From positions 20,001,254 to 20,065,253 of the forward strand of contig NC_053501.1 in the NCBI RefSeq assembly GCF_905171775.1: DNA of 64,000 nucleotides. Direction: 5' to 3'. Position 1 is the first letter of the stretch; every line of letters begins with the position of its first letter. A program made the position numbers and the translations under genes. Of the stretch, positions 23,555 through 34,667 are shown in pieces. The notes under the pieces were generated by a model, which saw nothing but the letters and a program-made list of their open reading frames with translations, had not been told where the DNA came from and searched no databases. The DNA is from Rana temporaria. Taxonomy: Eukaryota > Chordata > Amphibia > Anura > Ranidae.

Positions 23555-23966
23555 AGGCCAGGTTCACATCTATGCGAATTGAGTGCGGCTTAAACCGCAT
23601 CCAATACGCAGAACATTTCTAAATACATTGTTTTCAATGAGGCTGGTTTACATATGTGCGATGCATTCGCACTGCGCATTGCAGTAAAACCGTGTGCGTC
23701 TTTTAGGCATTGCGGTGCGGCTCAGGTGCGAATTCAAGCCCATTATCTTCTATGGGTACGCAGCTGATTCGCAGATGTGTTCAGTTCTCTTCAGGAATTT
23801 CTCTCATTCTGCTCAATACACTTCTCCCCCACTCTCCTCTCACCCGTAACTTCTCCCAGGTCTCCAAATTCGCATCTAAAACATTGCTAATCTGCTGAAC
23901 ACTTCTCTTATCTCTCTGCAGAGATAAGAGAGCTGAAATTCGCACCGCACTAGTGTGATTTCGGCC
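23555..23966. mobile_element. Harbinger-like MITE with AGGCCAGGTTCACAT ends
   Basis: The left AGGCCAGGTTCACAT pairs with GTGTGATTTCGGCC at the right. The flanks are CTA (23552-23554) and TTA (23967-23969), a possible diverged 3-bp duplication. It is non-coding and carries CGCATTGCGG-type words. Confidence 0.65.
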
Positions 23967-24010
23967 TTAATGTACATGGGGATCCTGCCAGCAACACACT
24001 TCCTGTGTTA

Positions 24011-24257
24011 AGCCCCATATACACGTCCGGATTTTCTGCGGACAAAGCGTTGGACTTTTGTCCGAAGGGCGTTGACCATGAACTTGTCTTGCATGCAAAC
24101 GGCCAAGAATTGTCGGCCAACAATCACAAAACTACATGTTTTTTTAGCTCTTTAGCGCCACCCTTTTGGGCAACTTCTGCTAATGTTGTGTTATGGTTAG
24201 AATTGCTTCTGAGCATACGTGTTTGCACTTTTGTTCTTGTTTTTTTGGTTGGCACCT
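24011..24257. mobile_element. left end of a GTACACACGA-type MITE, truncated
   Basis: TTA (24008-24010) is followed by AGCCCCATATACACGTCCGG, a variant of the family end, then a subterminal GGACTTTTGTCCGAAGG palindrome. No right end is found before the next element, so the copy is incomplete. Confidence 0.55.
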
Positions 24258-24260
24258 CTA

Positions 24261-25191
24261 AGGCCTCGTACACACGATAGGTTAAACAGAGGACAACGGT
24301 CTGATGGACCGTTTTCATTGGTCAAAACCGATTGTGTGTGGGCCCCATAGGTTATTTAACCATCGGTTAAAAAAAAGCCAACTTGCTTTAAAGCGGAGGT
24401 TCACCCATGGAGAACACATTTTCCCCATAGCTGGATGCTCGTTTTGTCTAGGGGAATCGGCTATTTGTTTTAAAATATGATCCGTACTTACCGTTTACGA
24501 GATGCATCTTCTCCGTCGCTTCCGGGTATGGGCTGCGGGACCGGGCGTTCCTTCTTGATTGACAGTCTTCCGAGAGGCTTCCGACGGTCGCATCCAACAC
24601 GTCACGATTTTCCGAAAGAAGCCGAACGTCGGTGCGCAGGCGCAGTATAGAGCCGCACCGACGTTCGGCTTCTTTCGGCTACTAGTGACGCGATGGATGC
24701 GACCGTCGGAAGCCTCTCGGAAGACTGTCAATCAAGAAGGAACGCCCGCTCCCGAAGACCCATACCCGGAAGCGACGGAGAAGATGCATCTCGTAAACGG
24801 TAAGTACGGATCATATTTTAAAACAAATAGCTGATTCCCCTAGACAAAACGAGCAGGAATCTAAGGGGAAAAGATAAAAAAAAACACAAATGGGTGAACT
24901 CCCGCTTTAAATTTAACCGATAGATTCCTAACCGATAGGTCAAAACCGTTAGTAGGCACAACCATCGGTTAAAAATCCATGCATGCTCAGAATCAAGTCG
25001 ACGCATGCTTGAAAGCATTGAACTTCGTTTTTTTCAGCAAGTCGTGTTTTACGTGACCGCGTTCTGACACAATCGTTTTTTAACCGATGGTGTGTAGGCG
25101 CGACGAACCATCAGTCAGCTTCATCGGTTAACCGATGAAAACGGTCCATCTGACCGTTCTCATCGGATGGACTGATCGTGTGTACGAGGCT
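24261..25191. mobile_element. Harbinger-type MITE, interrupted by a TTAA element
   Basis: The ends are AGGCCTCGTACACACGA and TCGTGTGTACGAGGCT, flanked by CTA (24258-24260) and TTA (25192-25194). Interior words such as ACCGATGAGAACGG and GTGTGTAGGC recur. At 24392-24906 it is interrupted by an element with TTAA flanks. The relative at 47074-47386 shows the same place uninterrupted. Confidence 0.87.
24392..24906. mobile_element. 515-bp palindromic TTAA element nested in the MITE
   Basis: The ends AGCGGAGGTTCACCCA and TGGGTGAACTCCCGCT are flanked by TTAA (24388-24391 and 24907-24910). Almost the whole element is one inverted repeat: about 230 bp on each side, from GTACTTACCGTTTACGAG inward, pair around a GC-rich centre near 24635-24650. 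No coding capacity. Confidence 0.92.
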
Positions 25192-25569
25192 TTACACTCC
25201 CTGGAACTGAATTATTTTTTTCCTATGCTGGGATCACCATTATTTTGTAAATTGCTATCATGTCTTCTCTCAAGTGTTGTTTCTCCAGCGAGAATACATT
25301 TAGTGTTTGCAGCCTCGTGATTGAGGTCCTCCAGTCCTCTTATTCATTTCATTGCCCTTCTTTGGACTCTCTCCAGCACCAGCACATCCCTTCTGAGGAC
25401 CGGAGCTGTGATGACGTCACTCCCGTGCATGCACGTGGGAGCCCTTGGTTCTGGCACGAAGCTCTGAAGTTCCGGCAAGGTATGATGGACCTTCAGAGGG
25501 CATCCGCCGGTGACGTAACTGGCTGCATCCAGGATGAATATCTCCTAAATGGTGCAAGTTTAGAAGATA
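25192..25569. other. unassigned, with a CCGGAGCTGTGATGACGTCA segment
   Basis: The segment near 25400-25445 resembles 29206-29245, inside another TTAA element. It is therefore repetitive, but its boundaries are not clear. Confidence 0.35.
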
Positions 25570-26117
25570 CTGTATTTATCGGCGTATACCGCGCACTTTT
25601 TTGCCCTGAAAATCAGGGCAAAATCGTGGGTGCACGGTATACGCCGATACCCGCTTTACCGCGCCGAGTTTTGAATACTGCGCCGACATATACCGAGCGC
25701 AGTACACTCGGGTATAGTCGAGCAGTCTCGGCTCCTTCCGTGCTCACGTCCTGGACGTACAGGACGTCAGCGCGGGTAGCCGAGCATTGCCGACAATACA
25801 CAAGTGTACTGCGCTCTGTATATGTCGGCGCAGTATTCAAAACTCGGCGCAGGAAACGAGCGGGGAAGACGCGAGGACGCCGCAGAAGGACGCCGGACCC
25901 GACGAAGAGAACACCCGAAGCCGCAGAAGGACGCCAGACCCGACGAAGAGGACACCCGAAGCCGCAGAAGGACGCCGGACCCGACGAGGCCGCCGATGGA
26001 CGCCGCGCAAGACACCAAAACTGTAAGTACAAAAAAAACTTTTTTTCCACAGGATTGGGGGCAACTTTAGGGGTTGCGCGGTATACGCGGGAGCGCGTTA
26101 TAACGCGATAAATACGG
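25570..26117. mobile_element. mariner-like MITE with CCGTATTTATCG ends, copy 1
   Basis: The left end CTGTATTTATCGGCG and right end CGATAAATACGG are bounded by TA on both sides (25568-25569 and 26118-26119). A perfect hairpin TTTTGCCCTGAAAATCAGGG lies just inside the left end. Long inner arms contain AATACTGCGCCGACATATAC. A 39-bp minisatellite follows at 25880-25990. The 283-residue frame starting at 25260 only reads through this repeat. Confidence 0.8.
25880..25990. repeat. 39-bp minisatellite in the mariner-like MITE
   Basis: Units contain CGCAGAAGGACGCCGGACCC and GACGAAGAGGACACCCGAAGC. The sister copy at 48632-49219 has more units (about 48945-49090). Confidence 0.88.
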
Positions 26118-26123
26118 TAATCA

Positions 26124-26175
26124 TTTTACCTACAGGTAAGCCAGGCCTTATTATAGCCTTACCTGTAGGTAAAAA
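26124..26175. repeat. short hairpin TTTACCTACAGGTAAG
   Basis: Two inverted arms of about 20 bp surround a 10-bp centre. It could be a tiny MITE or a terminator-like fold. No function can be assigned. Confidence 0.55.
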
Positions 26176-26179
26176 CCAC

Positions 26180-26760
26180 CAAGTGGGCTTTACTACCACA
26201 TAAAAAAAAGGAAAAAGCAATTAAAGACCTTCCAGGTTCTGATCCTAAGTAAAAACAGAGATTCAGCACCATGGACAGCGACTCCATAGGGATTTATTGC
26301 ACTTCCGTTGTAAAATGCATTTCTTTGCTATTTCAGTCTGGTGTTTCCACAAGGTAAATGTTCTCAGTTATTCTGCCCTGGATGTAATGCTATTCTTGCT
26401 TTAGATAGATAAATAGGAGATTTAAATTGCTGTGTGCATGTGTATGAGATTTCACCTTTTCAACAGGATTACATACAAAATTCAAAAAAACATTTTAGTA
26501 GAGTAATAAACACTTCAATAAATTATTGATTTCTTTTCCGATTGATCAGAAAAACTGATCTATAGCTAACGACCTATTTAATCAATATGCCACACATGAG
26601 GAAGGGAATTTCGATTAATAGGTAAAGAGTACAAATGAATAAAATAAAGTGCGAAAAGGTTATACTTCAATGTGCAATAAATAAATGAATTCATATTAAC
26701 ATGTGCAATAAATAAATAAGTCAATGCAAAGTGACACTTAAGATATATATATTATATATA
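26180..26760. other. unassigned AT-rich spacer
   Basis: No gene. A TATATA run precedes the next MITE. Confidence 0.3.
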
Positions 26761-26766
26761 TATATA

Positions 26767-27000
26767 CAGGCATACCCCACTTTTAAGTACACACTGGGCT
26801 TTATTTACTAAAGCTGGAAAGTGCAAAATCAGGCTCACTTCTGCATAGAAACCAATGAGCATCCAGGTTTTATTACCAAGCTTAATTGAACAAGCTGAGA
26901 TTAGAAGCTCATTGGTTTCTATGCAGAAGTGAGCCTGATTTTGCACTTTCCAGCTTTAGTAAATGAACCCCATTGTGTACTTAAAAGTGGGGTATGCCTG
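26767..27000. mobile_element. 234-bp palindromic MITE, TA flanks
   Basis: CAGGCATACCCCACTTTTAA at the left is the exact complement of the right end, bounded by TA in a TATATA tract. About 95 bp on each side pair, including a block with GCAGAAGTGAGCCTGATTTT. Tc1/mariner-type MITEs target TA. A fragment of a similar TTACTAA-type repeat occurs near 36836-36935. Confidence 0.88.
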
Positions 27001-27002
27001 TA

Positions 27003-28504
27003 TATATATACATACATACATACAGAAACAACCATAAGAGAACCCATAAAAAGAGTCCAAAGACATGCAGTCCAATCTCAGTGGATAGAAAGCCTTCAGA
27101 TCCCAAATAGCAAGCACATCACACAGCAGATGGGGGCTTACCAGAACTTATAGCATCACCAGCATAATGGTCAAAACACTTGTGACATAACACACTACCG
27201 CAATCATCGGAATGGGATGGGATGTCATCACAAACAGTTTGCCACACTACTGGATTCTTTTTTTGTCTTATTTAGTTTAAATTGAATTTTATTCAATCAA
27301 AAGTAAAAGCAGAAAATATAAGATACAAAGGCCATATCAGATAGAAAGGAGGGATATCCTCCCTGATATGAAGTTGCAAACATATAACAATGCATTACCA
27401 TCTTAGTGGGTACAAATCGTGAGCACAGGGTGCGTCGGGTGTGCCTCCGTGAGCATTAGCATTATCCAGAGGTGGCCCCAGGTGGGTGGTTGGGGTCCCA
27501 GTGGCCAGTCCCAGTGGCCAGTGTAAATGCCTCCATTATATTAAACGCTAGGTTCAACTGTAGGAACACCTATACAGTACTTAGGATGTAAGAAAACATT
27601 CTCCCACTCAACTGTCTCCCACCATGAGAGCCTCCTCCCTGGCGTTCATGTGTGTTTGAGCTTTGGGGTGCACACCTTAATGCAATAGGCTGCACACACC
27701 TATGATCGTGAGTGTCTCACAAGTTAGTACATTTAGACTATAAGGTCGTTTTAGGGCTCTCTACGACTATCTTCAGCAGGGGAAGCATCCAAGACCAGAT
27801 GGGGGGGTGGGAGTAGGAGGTCAAAGGTAGATGGAAGGAAAGTGGTGAATATAGAAGATGCCTAGTAACCAACGTAGATACTTAAGAGTAAGTTAGTGGT
27901 GCATATATATTGAAGAAAAAGGCACATTGAAACAGGAAACCTGGGACAGCGGTCATGGCACCACCTTAAACTGGAACATAGGCAAGGAATAAAAGATAAA
28001 CAAACTGAAGGCCCTATGAGAGAAGGGAAATCTGATAATGCCTGAGCTTGACAATGGAATTTTCCTTCTCTTTCACACAAGGGATTATAGGAAACACAAT
28101 GCAGCAATCCCCTCAACTCATTAACTTAGCCAGTCGGCAGGATGATGCTAACAGCAGCAATCGGGCTGGCATACCCCCTTATGATTCTGGCCTGCAGCCG
28201 GACTTCCAGTACTTGACGCATATCATTGAGGACTGCCACCCCTCATCAATGGATATTAGTCCTCTCTGGGATAAGACTTATAGATCAATTACCTGGCAAA
28301 TTCTCAGGTATGACAGTCGAAACTAGAAACCCTGGCGTATTACTACCATCTGGAGACTACCGCTATGCAGCCAAATGGGGGGGTGGGTAGTTGAATCTTG
28401 TCCTCCTCAACCCACCTCCCCTCCAACAATTCTTCAACCTCCTCTTTCCTCAACCACTTTTTCTCAAAAAAAGACTGGCTCCCCAGAGATCAAGTTCAGA
28501 AAGA
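27003..28504. other. unassigned, possible LINE 3' tail near 27240
   Basis: A TTGAATTTTATTCAATC segment near 27270-27295 resembles the tails of frog LINE elements in reverse orientation, which is weak evidence. No open reading frame of LINE type accompanies it. The rest shows no structure. Confidence 0.3.
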
Positions 28505-28998
28505 CTTATGCCACATACACACGATCGGTCAAACCGATGAGAACGGTCTGATGGACTGTTTTCGTCGGGCCAAATCGATCGTGTGTAGGCCCCATCGGTT
28601 ATTTATCCAAAGGTTAAAAAAAAGCAATCTTGTTTTACATTTAACCCATGGATACCTAACCGATAGAAAAAAAAAACGATCGTTTGTAGGCACGACCATC
28701 GGTTAAAAATCCACGCATGCTCAGAATCAAGTCGACGCATGCTTGGAAGCATTGAACATTGTTTTTTTCAGCACGTCGTTGTGTTTTACGTCACCGCATT
28801 TGTCTCCTTCACAAATTCCAAGCCCGTAAAATCAATTGGAAAGAGCATCAAAGAGGGTGGGAAAGGAAGGAGAAAAGAGAGAAGAGCTGCAATCTTCACC
28901 GTCACCACAATGAGGAGGCCAAGGTGGAGGAACCACAACCCAACACAATAAAAAAAACTGGAGCCTCCTAAGGAAGAGATCTGCTGTATCTGCTTTAA

Positions 28999-29320
28999 AG
29001 TGGTTGTAAAACCACTTTTGAAAAAAATAATAAACTAACATCTGCAAGACAAAGGCATAATGAGCTAGTATGCATAGCATACTAGCCTCTTTATGTAATA
29101 CTCACCTGAGATTGAAGCCCCCGATGCAGTGCCCGACACAGCACTGACCGGCGACATGTCGTCCCGGAGATATTTATCGCCGCTCTGGTGCTGTGATTGG
29201 CCGGAGCTGCGATGACGTCACTCCCGAGCGTGCGCACGGGAGCCGCCAGTAACGGCACACTGACGTAAGTGACATTGCTTCATGTGCACAAAAAGTGTGT
29301 TGTAAGGGTTTACAACCATT
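28999..29320. mobile_element. 322-bp AGTGGTTGTAAA element, TTAA flanks
   Basis: The ends AGTGGTTGTAAA and TTTACAACCATT lie between TTAA copies at 28995-28998 and 29321-29324. GC-rich core with GATGACGTCA and GTGCGCACGGGAGCC. No coding capacity. Confidence 0.85.
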
Positions 29321-29429
29321 TTAAATATGATTTGCAGAAGTGTTCCTTTGCTGTACTGTATTATGTTACAAATATGTAAAATGTTACTGTACTTATTTCA
29401 TGTGTTTGTTGCTGTTTCATGGTGTAGGG

Positions 29430-29660
29430 AAGGGGTCTCCAAAGTACAGCCCACAGGCCACATCCGGCCCGCTAGGACGTTTTTTCTGGCCTGCAGCTAG
29501 AGTCGTCAAACTACAAAGCCTAAATCATTTTAGAGCAGATCTGCTGCACCTCCCAGCTCCTGCCTCAGTTAAATTCAGTTTCCTTTACTGCTGTAATTTC
29601 ACATACAGCGGGGTGGAAACAGCGGGGTGGGAACTAGGTGAAGTAGGTCCGCACTAAAGC
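29430..29660. mobile_element. hAT-like left end AGGGGTCTCCAAA
   Basis: AGGGGTCTCCAAAGTACAGC followed by CCACAGGCCACATCCGGCCC matches a widespread vertebrate hAT terminus. The complementary right end is not seen, so the right limit is arbitrary. Confidence 0.6.
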
Positions 29661-29684
29661 CAGCCCTTGAGAGGCACCCTATAG

Positions 29685-29935
29685 CCATAATGGACACTGA
29701 TGTGCAGGGGAAATATAATGTGCTGGGGGGCCCTGGTGGGGACACAAATGTAGGAAGGGCTCTGATGGTGACACAGTGGAGGGACTGTGATGAGGACACA
29801 AATGTTTAGGGGGGCTCTGATGGACACACAAGTGTGGGAGGAGCTCTGATGGGGAAACAAGTGGGGGATCTCTGATGGGGACACTAGTTTGGGGGGGACT
29901 CTGTTGGGAACACAAATGTGCAAAGGGAAGCAGAT
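29685..29935. repeat. GGGACACAAATGTGGG minisatellite, about eight units
   Basis: Degenerate units of about 30-34 bp contain GGGCTCTGATGGGGACACAA. Frames on both strands open across it are compositional. Confidence 0.85.
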
Positions 29936-31033
29936 GTAAGGCCTCATGAAAATTGAAATGTTTAGCCCTGGTGCACTTGTCTTCGGCATTTAGGTGCAGG
30001 CGGAGGATACAGGTGCACAATTCAGCCCCACCGATGGCAGCCTTCCAATTCTATTCTCTTTCCTGACTGTGGGTTCATTTAGGGCATGTTCATACTGATC
30101 CGACATGCGCTGCAACTTCCAGACCCCAAGTCGCATGTCATGTCAAAATCAATGGTTCCCTATGAGAGCTGTCTTAATTGGTCCTACTTGTGTCGGTCCG
30201 ACTTTGAGTCACAAGGGGCGGAGTCTCATGGCGACATCACCGGATGGCCACCCCTAATGGCTATATAAGAACTGGCAGACATCAGAGATGAGACAAAGGC
30301 AGAAGCCAGCGTCAGAGGAGGACCGGGACGGCAGCAGAGAAGATAGCAGCGGTGGAGAAGATAGCAGTGGAAGAGTAGATAGCACCGGAGGGAGAAGACC
30401 AGAGGAAGAACACATTGGTGGCAGAACCGGAGAAAAAAGAAAAATTGATACTACGATGGGGGACATTCTTTACTTTTAATAGAGGATTTGTCAAAAACTG
30501 TTTTTATTTACACTACACTGCTTTTTTTAGGGGTGAATGGGTAGGGGTACAATGTACCCCATACTCATTGACATGGGGGAGTGGATCTGGGGGCTTGTTA
30601 AAGAGGGGCTTTCAGATTTCGATAGGCCCCCTGCCCGCAGACCCTGACAACCACGGTCTGACCGTTTTCATCAGAGGAAACCGATCATGTGTGGGCCCCA
30701 TCAGTTTTTTTACCATCAGTGAAACAACTTAGAACCTGTTTTAAAATTATCTGATGGTTAAAAAAACGATAGAAAAAAAACGATCGTCTGTGGGGAAATC
30801 CATCGGTTAAAAATCAACGCATGCTCAGAATCAAGTCGACGCATGCTCGGAAGCATTGAACTTCATTTTTCACAGCACGTCGTTGTGTTTTACGTCACCG
30901 CGTTGGACACGATCGTTTTTTTAACTGGTGGTGTGTAGGCAAGACTGATGAAAGTCAGCTTCATCGGATATCTGATGAAAAAATCCATCAGTCCGTTTTC
31001 ATCGGATTAACCAATCGTGTGTACAGGGCATTA

Positions 31034-31700
31034 CTCGTCCTTCTGTTCTAAATAAAGCTATACTAAAAGGAAAAAATAAATAAAGAAGCTTCATACTCAT
31101 TATGTTATTAAATCAGTTGCTAAAAGTACTTGGGTTTAATATCAATTTACGGACATTTCTATGCACAATTTTTTCAAGGGATGAATCTAAAAAATGATTA
31201 GAACTGAACCTGAAAAGCAAGGAATGTTGGCAATCATCGGTTTTCTCGGCCTTGCTTCTCAACAACAAAGCACAGTCTCCGGCATGAACAATTACTATGC
31301 GCTGCGACTAGCGGAGCCAGTTCTGTATTCCGGAGGCACTCTGTGTCTGTGTATCATCACCTTATTAATACACGGGCTGTGATGAAATGAAGCACGCCGG
31401 ACTTGTAGGCACTAAACACGCTGTCTGTTTATCCTCCTCACAACAACCCAGCAGACCGGTTACGCCGAGGCAATTTCAAAGTGCAGCGTTATGCAACAAT
31501 GGGTGATAACAAGGAATCATTGTGAGGCGTGTGTATTAAGATGATCTTGTTGGTTGAATAATAAGCAGTGTGCTCCGTTTTCTTTACTTAGGCCATAATA
31601 CTAGAGGAGGCATTTACTATCACACATCAAGCAAAGTACAACCATAACTCATGGAACCATCTAAAAGATTTTGGCAACAAGCCTTTAGGTACAACTCTTT
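31034..31700. other. unassigned spacer
   Basis: No gene or bounded repeat recognised. Confidence 0.3.
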
Positions 31701-32045
31701 TGCCGTGTACACACGATCGTAAATTCCGAAACAAGAAAACCATAGATTTTTTTCCGAAGGAATGTTGGCTCAAGAATGCGATGACGTACAACACTACAAT
31801 GAGATGAGAAAAATTAAGTTCAATGATTCCGAGCATGCGTCGAATTGATTCAAAGCATGCGCGTTTTTTTGCGCGTCAGAATTGCATACAGACTATCGGA
31901 ATTTCCGACAAGAACTTTTACCGTCGGAAAAAATGAGAACCAGCTCTCAAATTTTTGTTGTCGGAAATACATACAGAAAAAGTCTGATGGAGCCTACACA
32001 CGGTCAGAATTTCTGACCAAAAGCGCACATCAAACTTTAAAAGTT
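31701..32045. mobile_element. GTACACACGA-type MITE, right end missing
   Basis: The left end TGCCGTGTACACACGATCGT is present. Inside are a GGAATTTCCGACA palindromic motif, a GAGCATGCGTCGAATTGATT core similar to other members, and GCCTACACACGGTCAG near 31993. No matching right terminus follows, so the copy is truncated. Confidence 0.7.
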
Positions 32046-33008
32046 TAAAGTTGAGACCACTTATTGATTTTTAACTGTTGGCTACAGTTGCTCTATAAAT
32101 ACCATCTCCAGGCAAATATAACCCACCAGACCACCAACACTCATCCTTCCCACCTACCCCGTTCTCACCCATTCGCACATTTAAAAAAAAACAACGACTC
32201 TAAAAATGATTGATCTTCCTTACTCACCTATCAAGAGACCATTTGCAGCACCTTTTCAGGGAATGGGGACTGTTATCCGGCTAAGCAGTTTTGTTCTCTT
32301 GTCACTGCTCTTGTCACCACACCACTTAAGTCTTCTGGAGCCTGTGAGGACCTTGCCCCTGGACAGCCAATGGGAATTGTACATGTCAGCCAAGCAGTGA
32401 CGTGGGAACCCAAAGAAGTACCCTCCTGCTATGCATTAAGGAAGAGAGAAGACTCAAGACCCAACACATCTTTTGAGCACAGATGTTGGAAAGAAAAGTG
32501 TTTTTTGGTGGTTTTTTGTTGTTGTAACCTAGCAATTAGTTGAGGGAGGGGGACAGGGGGGTCCCCAAAGATCGGTTCTAAAGAGCATCTGTCACTTGTA
32601 AGGAAACTAGTGCACTGCTACTTAGTGATTAAAATAAAGGAAAAATAAAAATATGATTAAAAGTAAAAAGTCAAATTGGCTGTATAATATAAAATGATTC
32701 TCACGGCCCTGAAGAAGTTACTTGATTGAGTGACGCAACACGTCGGGCGGAGCCAGTGACTTCACTTCCAGTCATGTGCAAACCATGGATTGGAGCACAT
32801 TGTTCTTTTGCGCCCGTTGTTTTGGAAAATTTGGTGTCATGAAATAAACACTTGAACTGTTGAAATTGCGAACGTATGGACATTTGGACATGCATTTAAG
32901 AACTTATGTCCCAAATCTGTATATGACATGTTACTTTATCACATTATGTTTGGTTTGTGTCATTACGCTGTGATTTATTTAGCATCACATTATTTGTATA
33001 TGGTATAG
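32046..33008. other. unassigned, with a frog-type repeat near 32705
   Basis: CCTGAAGAAGTTACTTGATT followed by GACGCAACACGTCGGGCGG (about 32707-32755) resembles a class of frog repeats with a CGAAACGCGTCGG core. Boundaries unknown. The rest is featureless. Confidence 0.3.
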
Positions 33009-33113
33009 ATCAGTGTTTCTCAACTCCACCCCAGTCCTCAAGGCACCCCAACAGGTCATGTTTTCAGGAATTATATTATTTTGTACACGTGATTTGATCA
33101 GTTTCACTGCCTG
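33009..33113. mobile_element. left part of a hAT MITE (sister of 759-943)
   Basis: CAGTGTTTCTCAACTCCACC begins a stretch that follows the 759-943 element through GATTTGATCAGTTTCACTGC. It then stops where the GTACACACGA-type MITE starts. The right half is not found beyond 33660. Confidence 0.8.
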
Positions 33114-33660
33114 AGGCCTTGTACACACGACCGAGAAACTCGTCGTAAAGGAAACATCGTTTTCCTCGACGAGTTCCTTGTCAGGCTTGTCAAGAATCTT
33201 GACAAGCTTTCTTTGCGTACACACTGTCAAGACAAAATCTCGTCTTTCTCAAACGCGGTGACGTACAACACATACGACGGCACTGTAAAGGGGAAGTTTG
33301 ATTCCACTGGCACAACCCTTGGAGCTGCTTTTACTAATCTCATGTTACTGCGTGTTAAATAAAAGTTTGGTAAGAGACGATTTGCGCTTTTCAGTCTGTT
33401 ACAGCGTGACGAATGTGCTATCTCCATTACGAACGTTACTTTTACCGAAGGTGCGCTCCCGTCTCATACTTTATTCTGAGCATGCTTGGGTTTCTAAGCA
33501 TACACACGAACGTGTTTCTCGACGTAAACCAGCCCGACGAGAAACACTATGAGGAAATTGAGACTCCCGACGAGAGTCTAGGCAGGCTTGAGAGGAATTC
33601 CGTTAAGAAACCCATCATTTTTTGTTTTTTTCGACGGGAAAACCGCTTGTGTGTACGGGG
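33114..33660. mobile_element. Harbinger-type MITE inserted in the hAT MITE
   Basis: The left end AGGCCTTGTACACACGACC and a weaker right end CGCTTGTGTGTACGGGG bound it. A CTCGTCGAGGAAA-type motif is subterminal. The block at about 33290-33460 is the reverse complement of part of the MITE at 56158 (56450-56600). Target duplication is not clear. Confidence 0.75.
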
Positions 33661-34475
33661 GATCAGAGATTGGCAATTTCAGTCAGCAGGGTAAAGTTAA
33701 ACCACCTCTGGACAAACCTTGAACAACAGGTCTTTGGAGCCTCTTTCTCTCTCAATATAAAATACTGTATATAGAGATATATAAAATGAGCACAAATAAA
33801 ACCCACAGGTGTATAGAATGTTTCAACACATGAATAATAAGGTTCCAGGATCTATAGCATTCCATAAAATGTGTTATATTTTGATGTTTGATGCGTCTGT
33901 TTTCTTTTATTGATTTTACCATCTGTGTGTTTTTTCTTATGTTGATGCCCCCGCCATGTCCCCATGTCACAATGTTATATTTAGAGACAGACAAGGCATC
34001 TCAAGAGAGTCCTTTCATCTGCCACGTTACTGTGGATGCCACTTACTTCCAGATGGAAAGGCAGATTGGCGGCAGGTAGAGGAGCCCGATGTCGCCATCT
34101 GCCTGGCACTGCCATGCCAGTACAGATTAAGTCTCTGCATAAGCAAAAAAGCTTCACCAGCAGAAGGAAGTCTACTCGAATTAAGGAATTCCAAGCTCAG
34201 ATTGAAGAAACCCGGTCAACACAAGACATGTGATCCAAGAAATGGCCCAACAAGTACATGTTCAAAAGATGCAATTACTGACGTTCTGAAAATGCTACAT
34301 CTTGACTGAGTCTGGTTTCTGAGCCACTGACCCAACACAAATATGCAGAGTAGAAGTAAAGCCAACAATCTGATATGCGTACTTGACTCCGAAAATATAA
34401 AGCTGCTGGATCATGGATTGTGACAGCAAGGCAGCTATCATTATTTTTCTTTTCAGTTCACTTTCAAAAGAATAT
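33661..34475. other. unassigned spacer
   Basis: No credible gene. A 117-codon frame near 33956-34309 has no recognisable domain and lacks splice or start context that would support it. Confidence 0.3.
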
Positions 34476-34479
34476 TTAA

Positions 34480-34631
34480 AGTGGAATTCCTGCCATAACT
34501 ATTCCTAAAAATATCTCCTCCCTCCTCCTGCCACCTACCCTGCCTCATACTAAGATGAGACTTTTGAGGCACAACATTTTACATAAAATACAACATTTTA
34601 TTTCAATTCCAATATATACAAGAATTCCACT
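34480..34631. mobile_element. small AGTGGAATTC element
   Basis: AGTGGAATTCC after TTAA (34476-34479) pairs with GAATTCCACT at 34622-34631. The expected right TTAA has drifted. Probably a worn TTAA-type MITE. Confidence 0.5.
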
Positions 34632-34667
34632 TTCTTACAAAATCTCCTAAAAACAATAAAACACATT

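Larger units (their letters stand above)
28508..31030. mobile_element. long composite Harbinger-type element
   Basis: The left end TGCCACATACACACGATCGG and right end CGTGTGTACAGGGCA are flanked by TTA on both sides (28505-28507 and 31031-31033). The block ACGCATGCTCAGAATCAAGT with GCATTGAAC and TTTTACGTCACCGC occurs twice, at about 28713-28797 and 30811-30902. The interior holds a TTAA element (28999-29320), a hAT-like fragment and a minisatellite. It is either one long element with nested passengers or two truncated copies that share outer ends by chance. The matching TTA favours the first. Confidence 0.6.

Noticed and set aside
25260..26111. 283-codon plus-strand frame
   Set aside because: It starts in unassigned sequence, runs through a mariner-like MITE and its 39-bp array, and the sister copy at 48632 has different long frames in the same place.
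33956..34309. Possible host exon of 117 codons
   Set aside because: No recognisable domain, no convincing splice signals in frame, and a mixed composition. It is left as unassigned.
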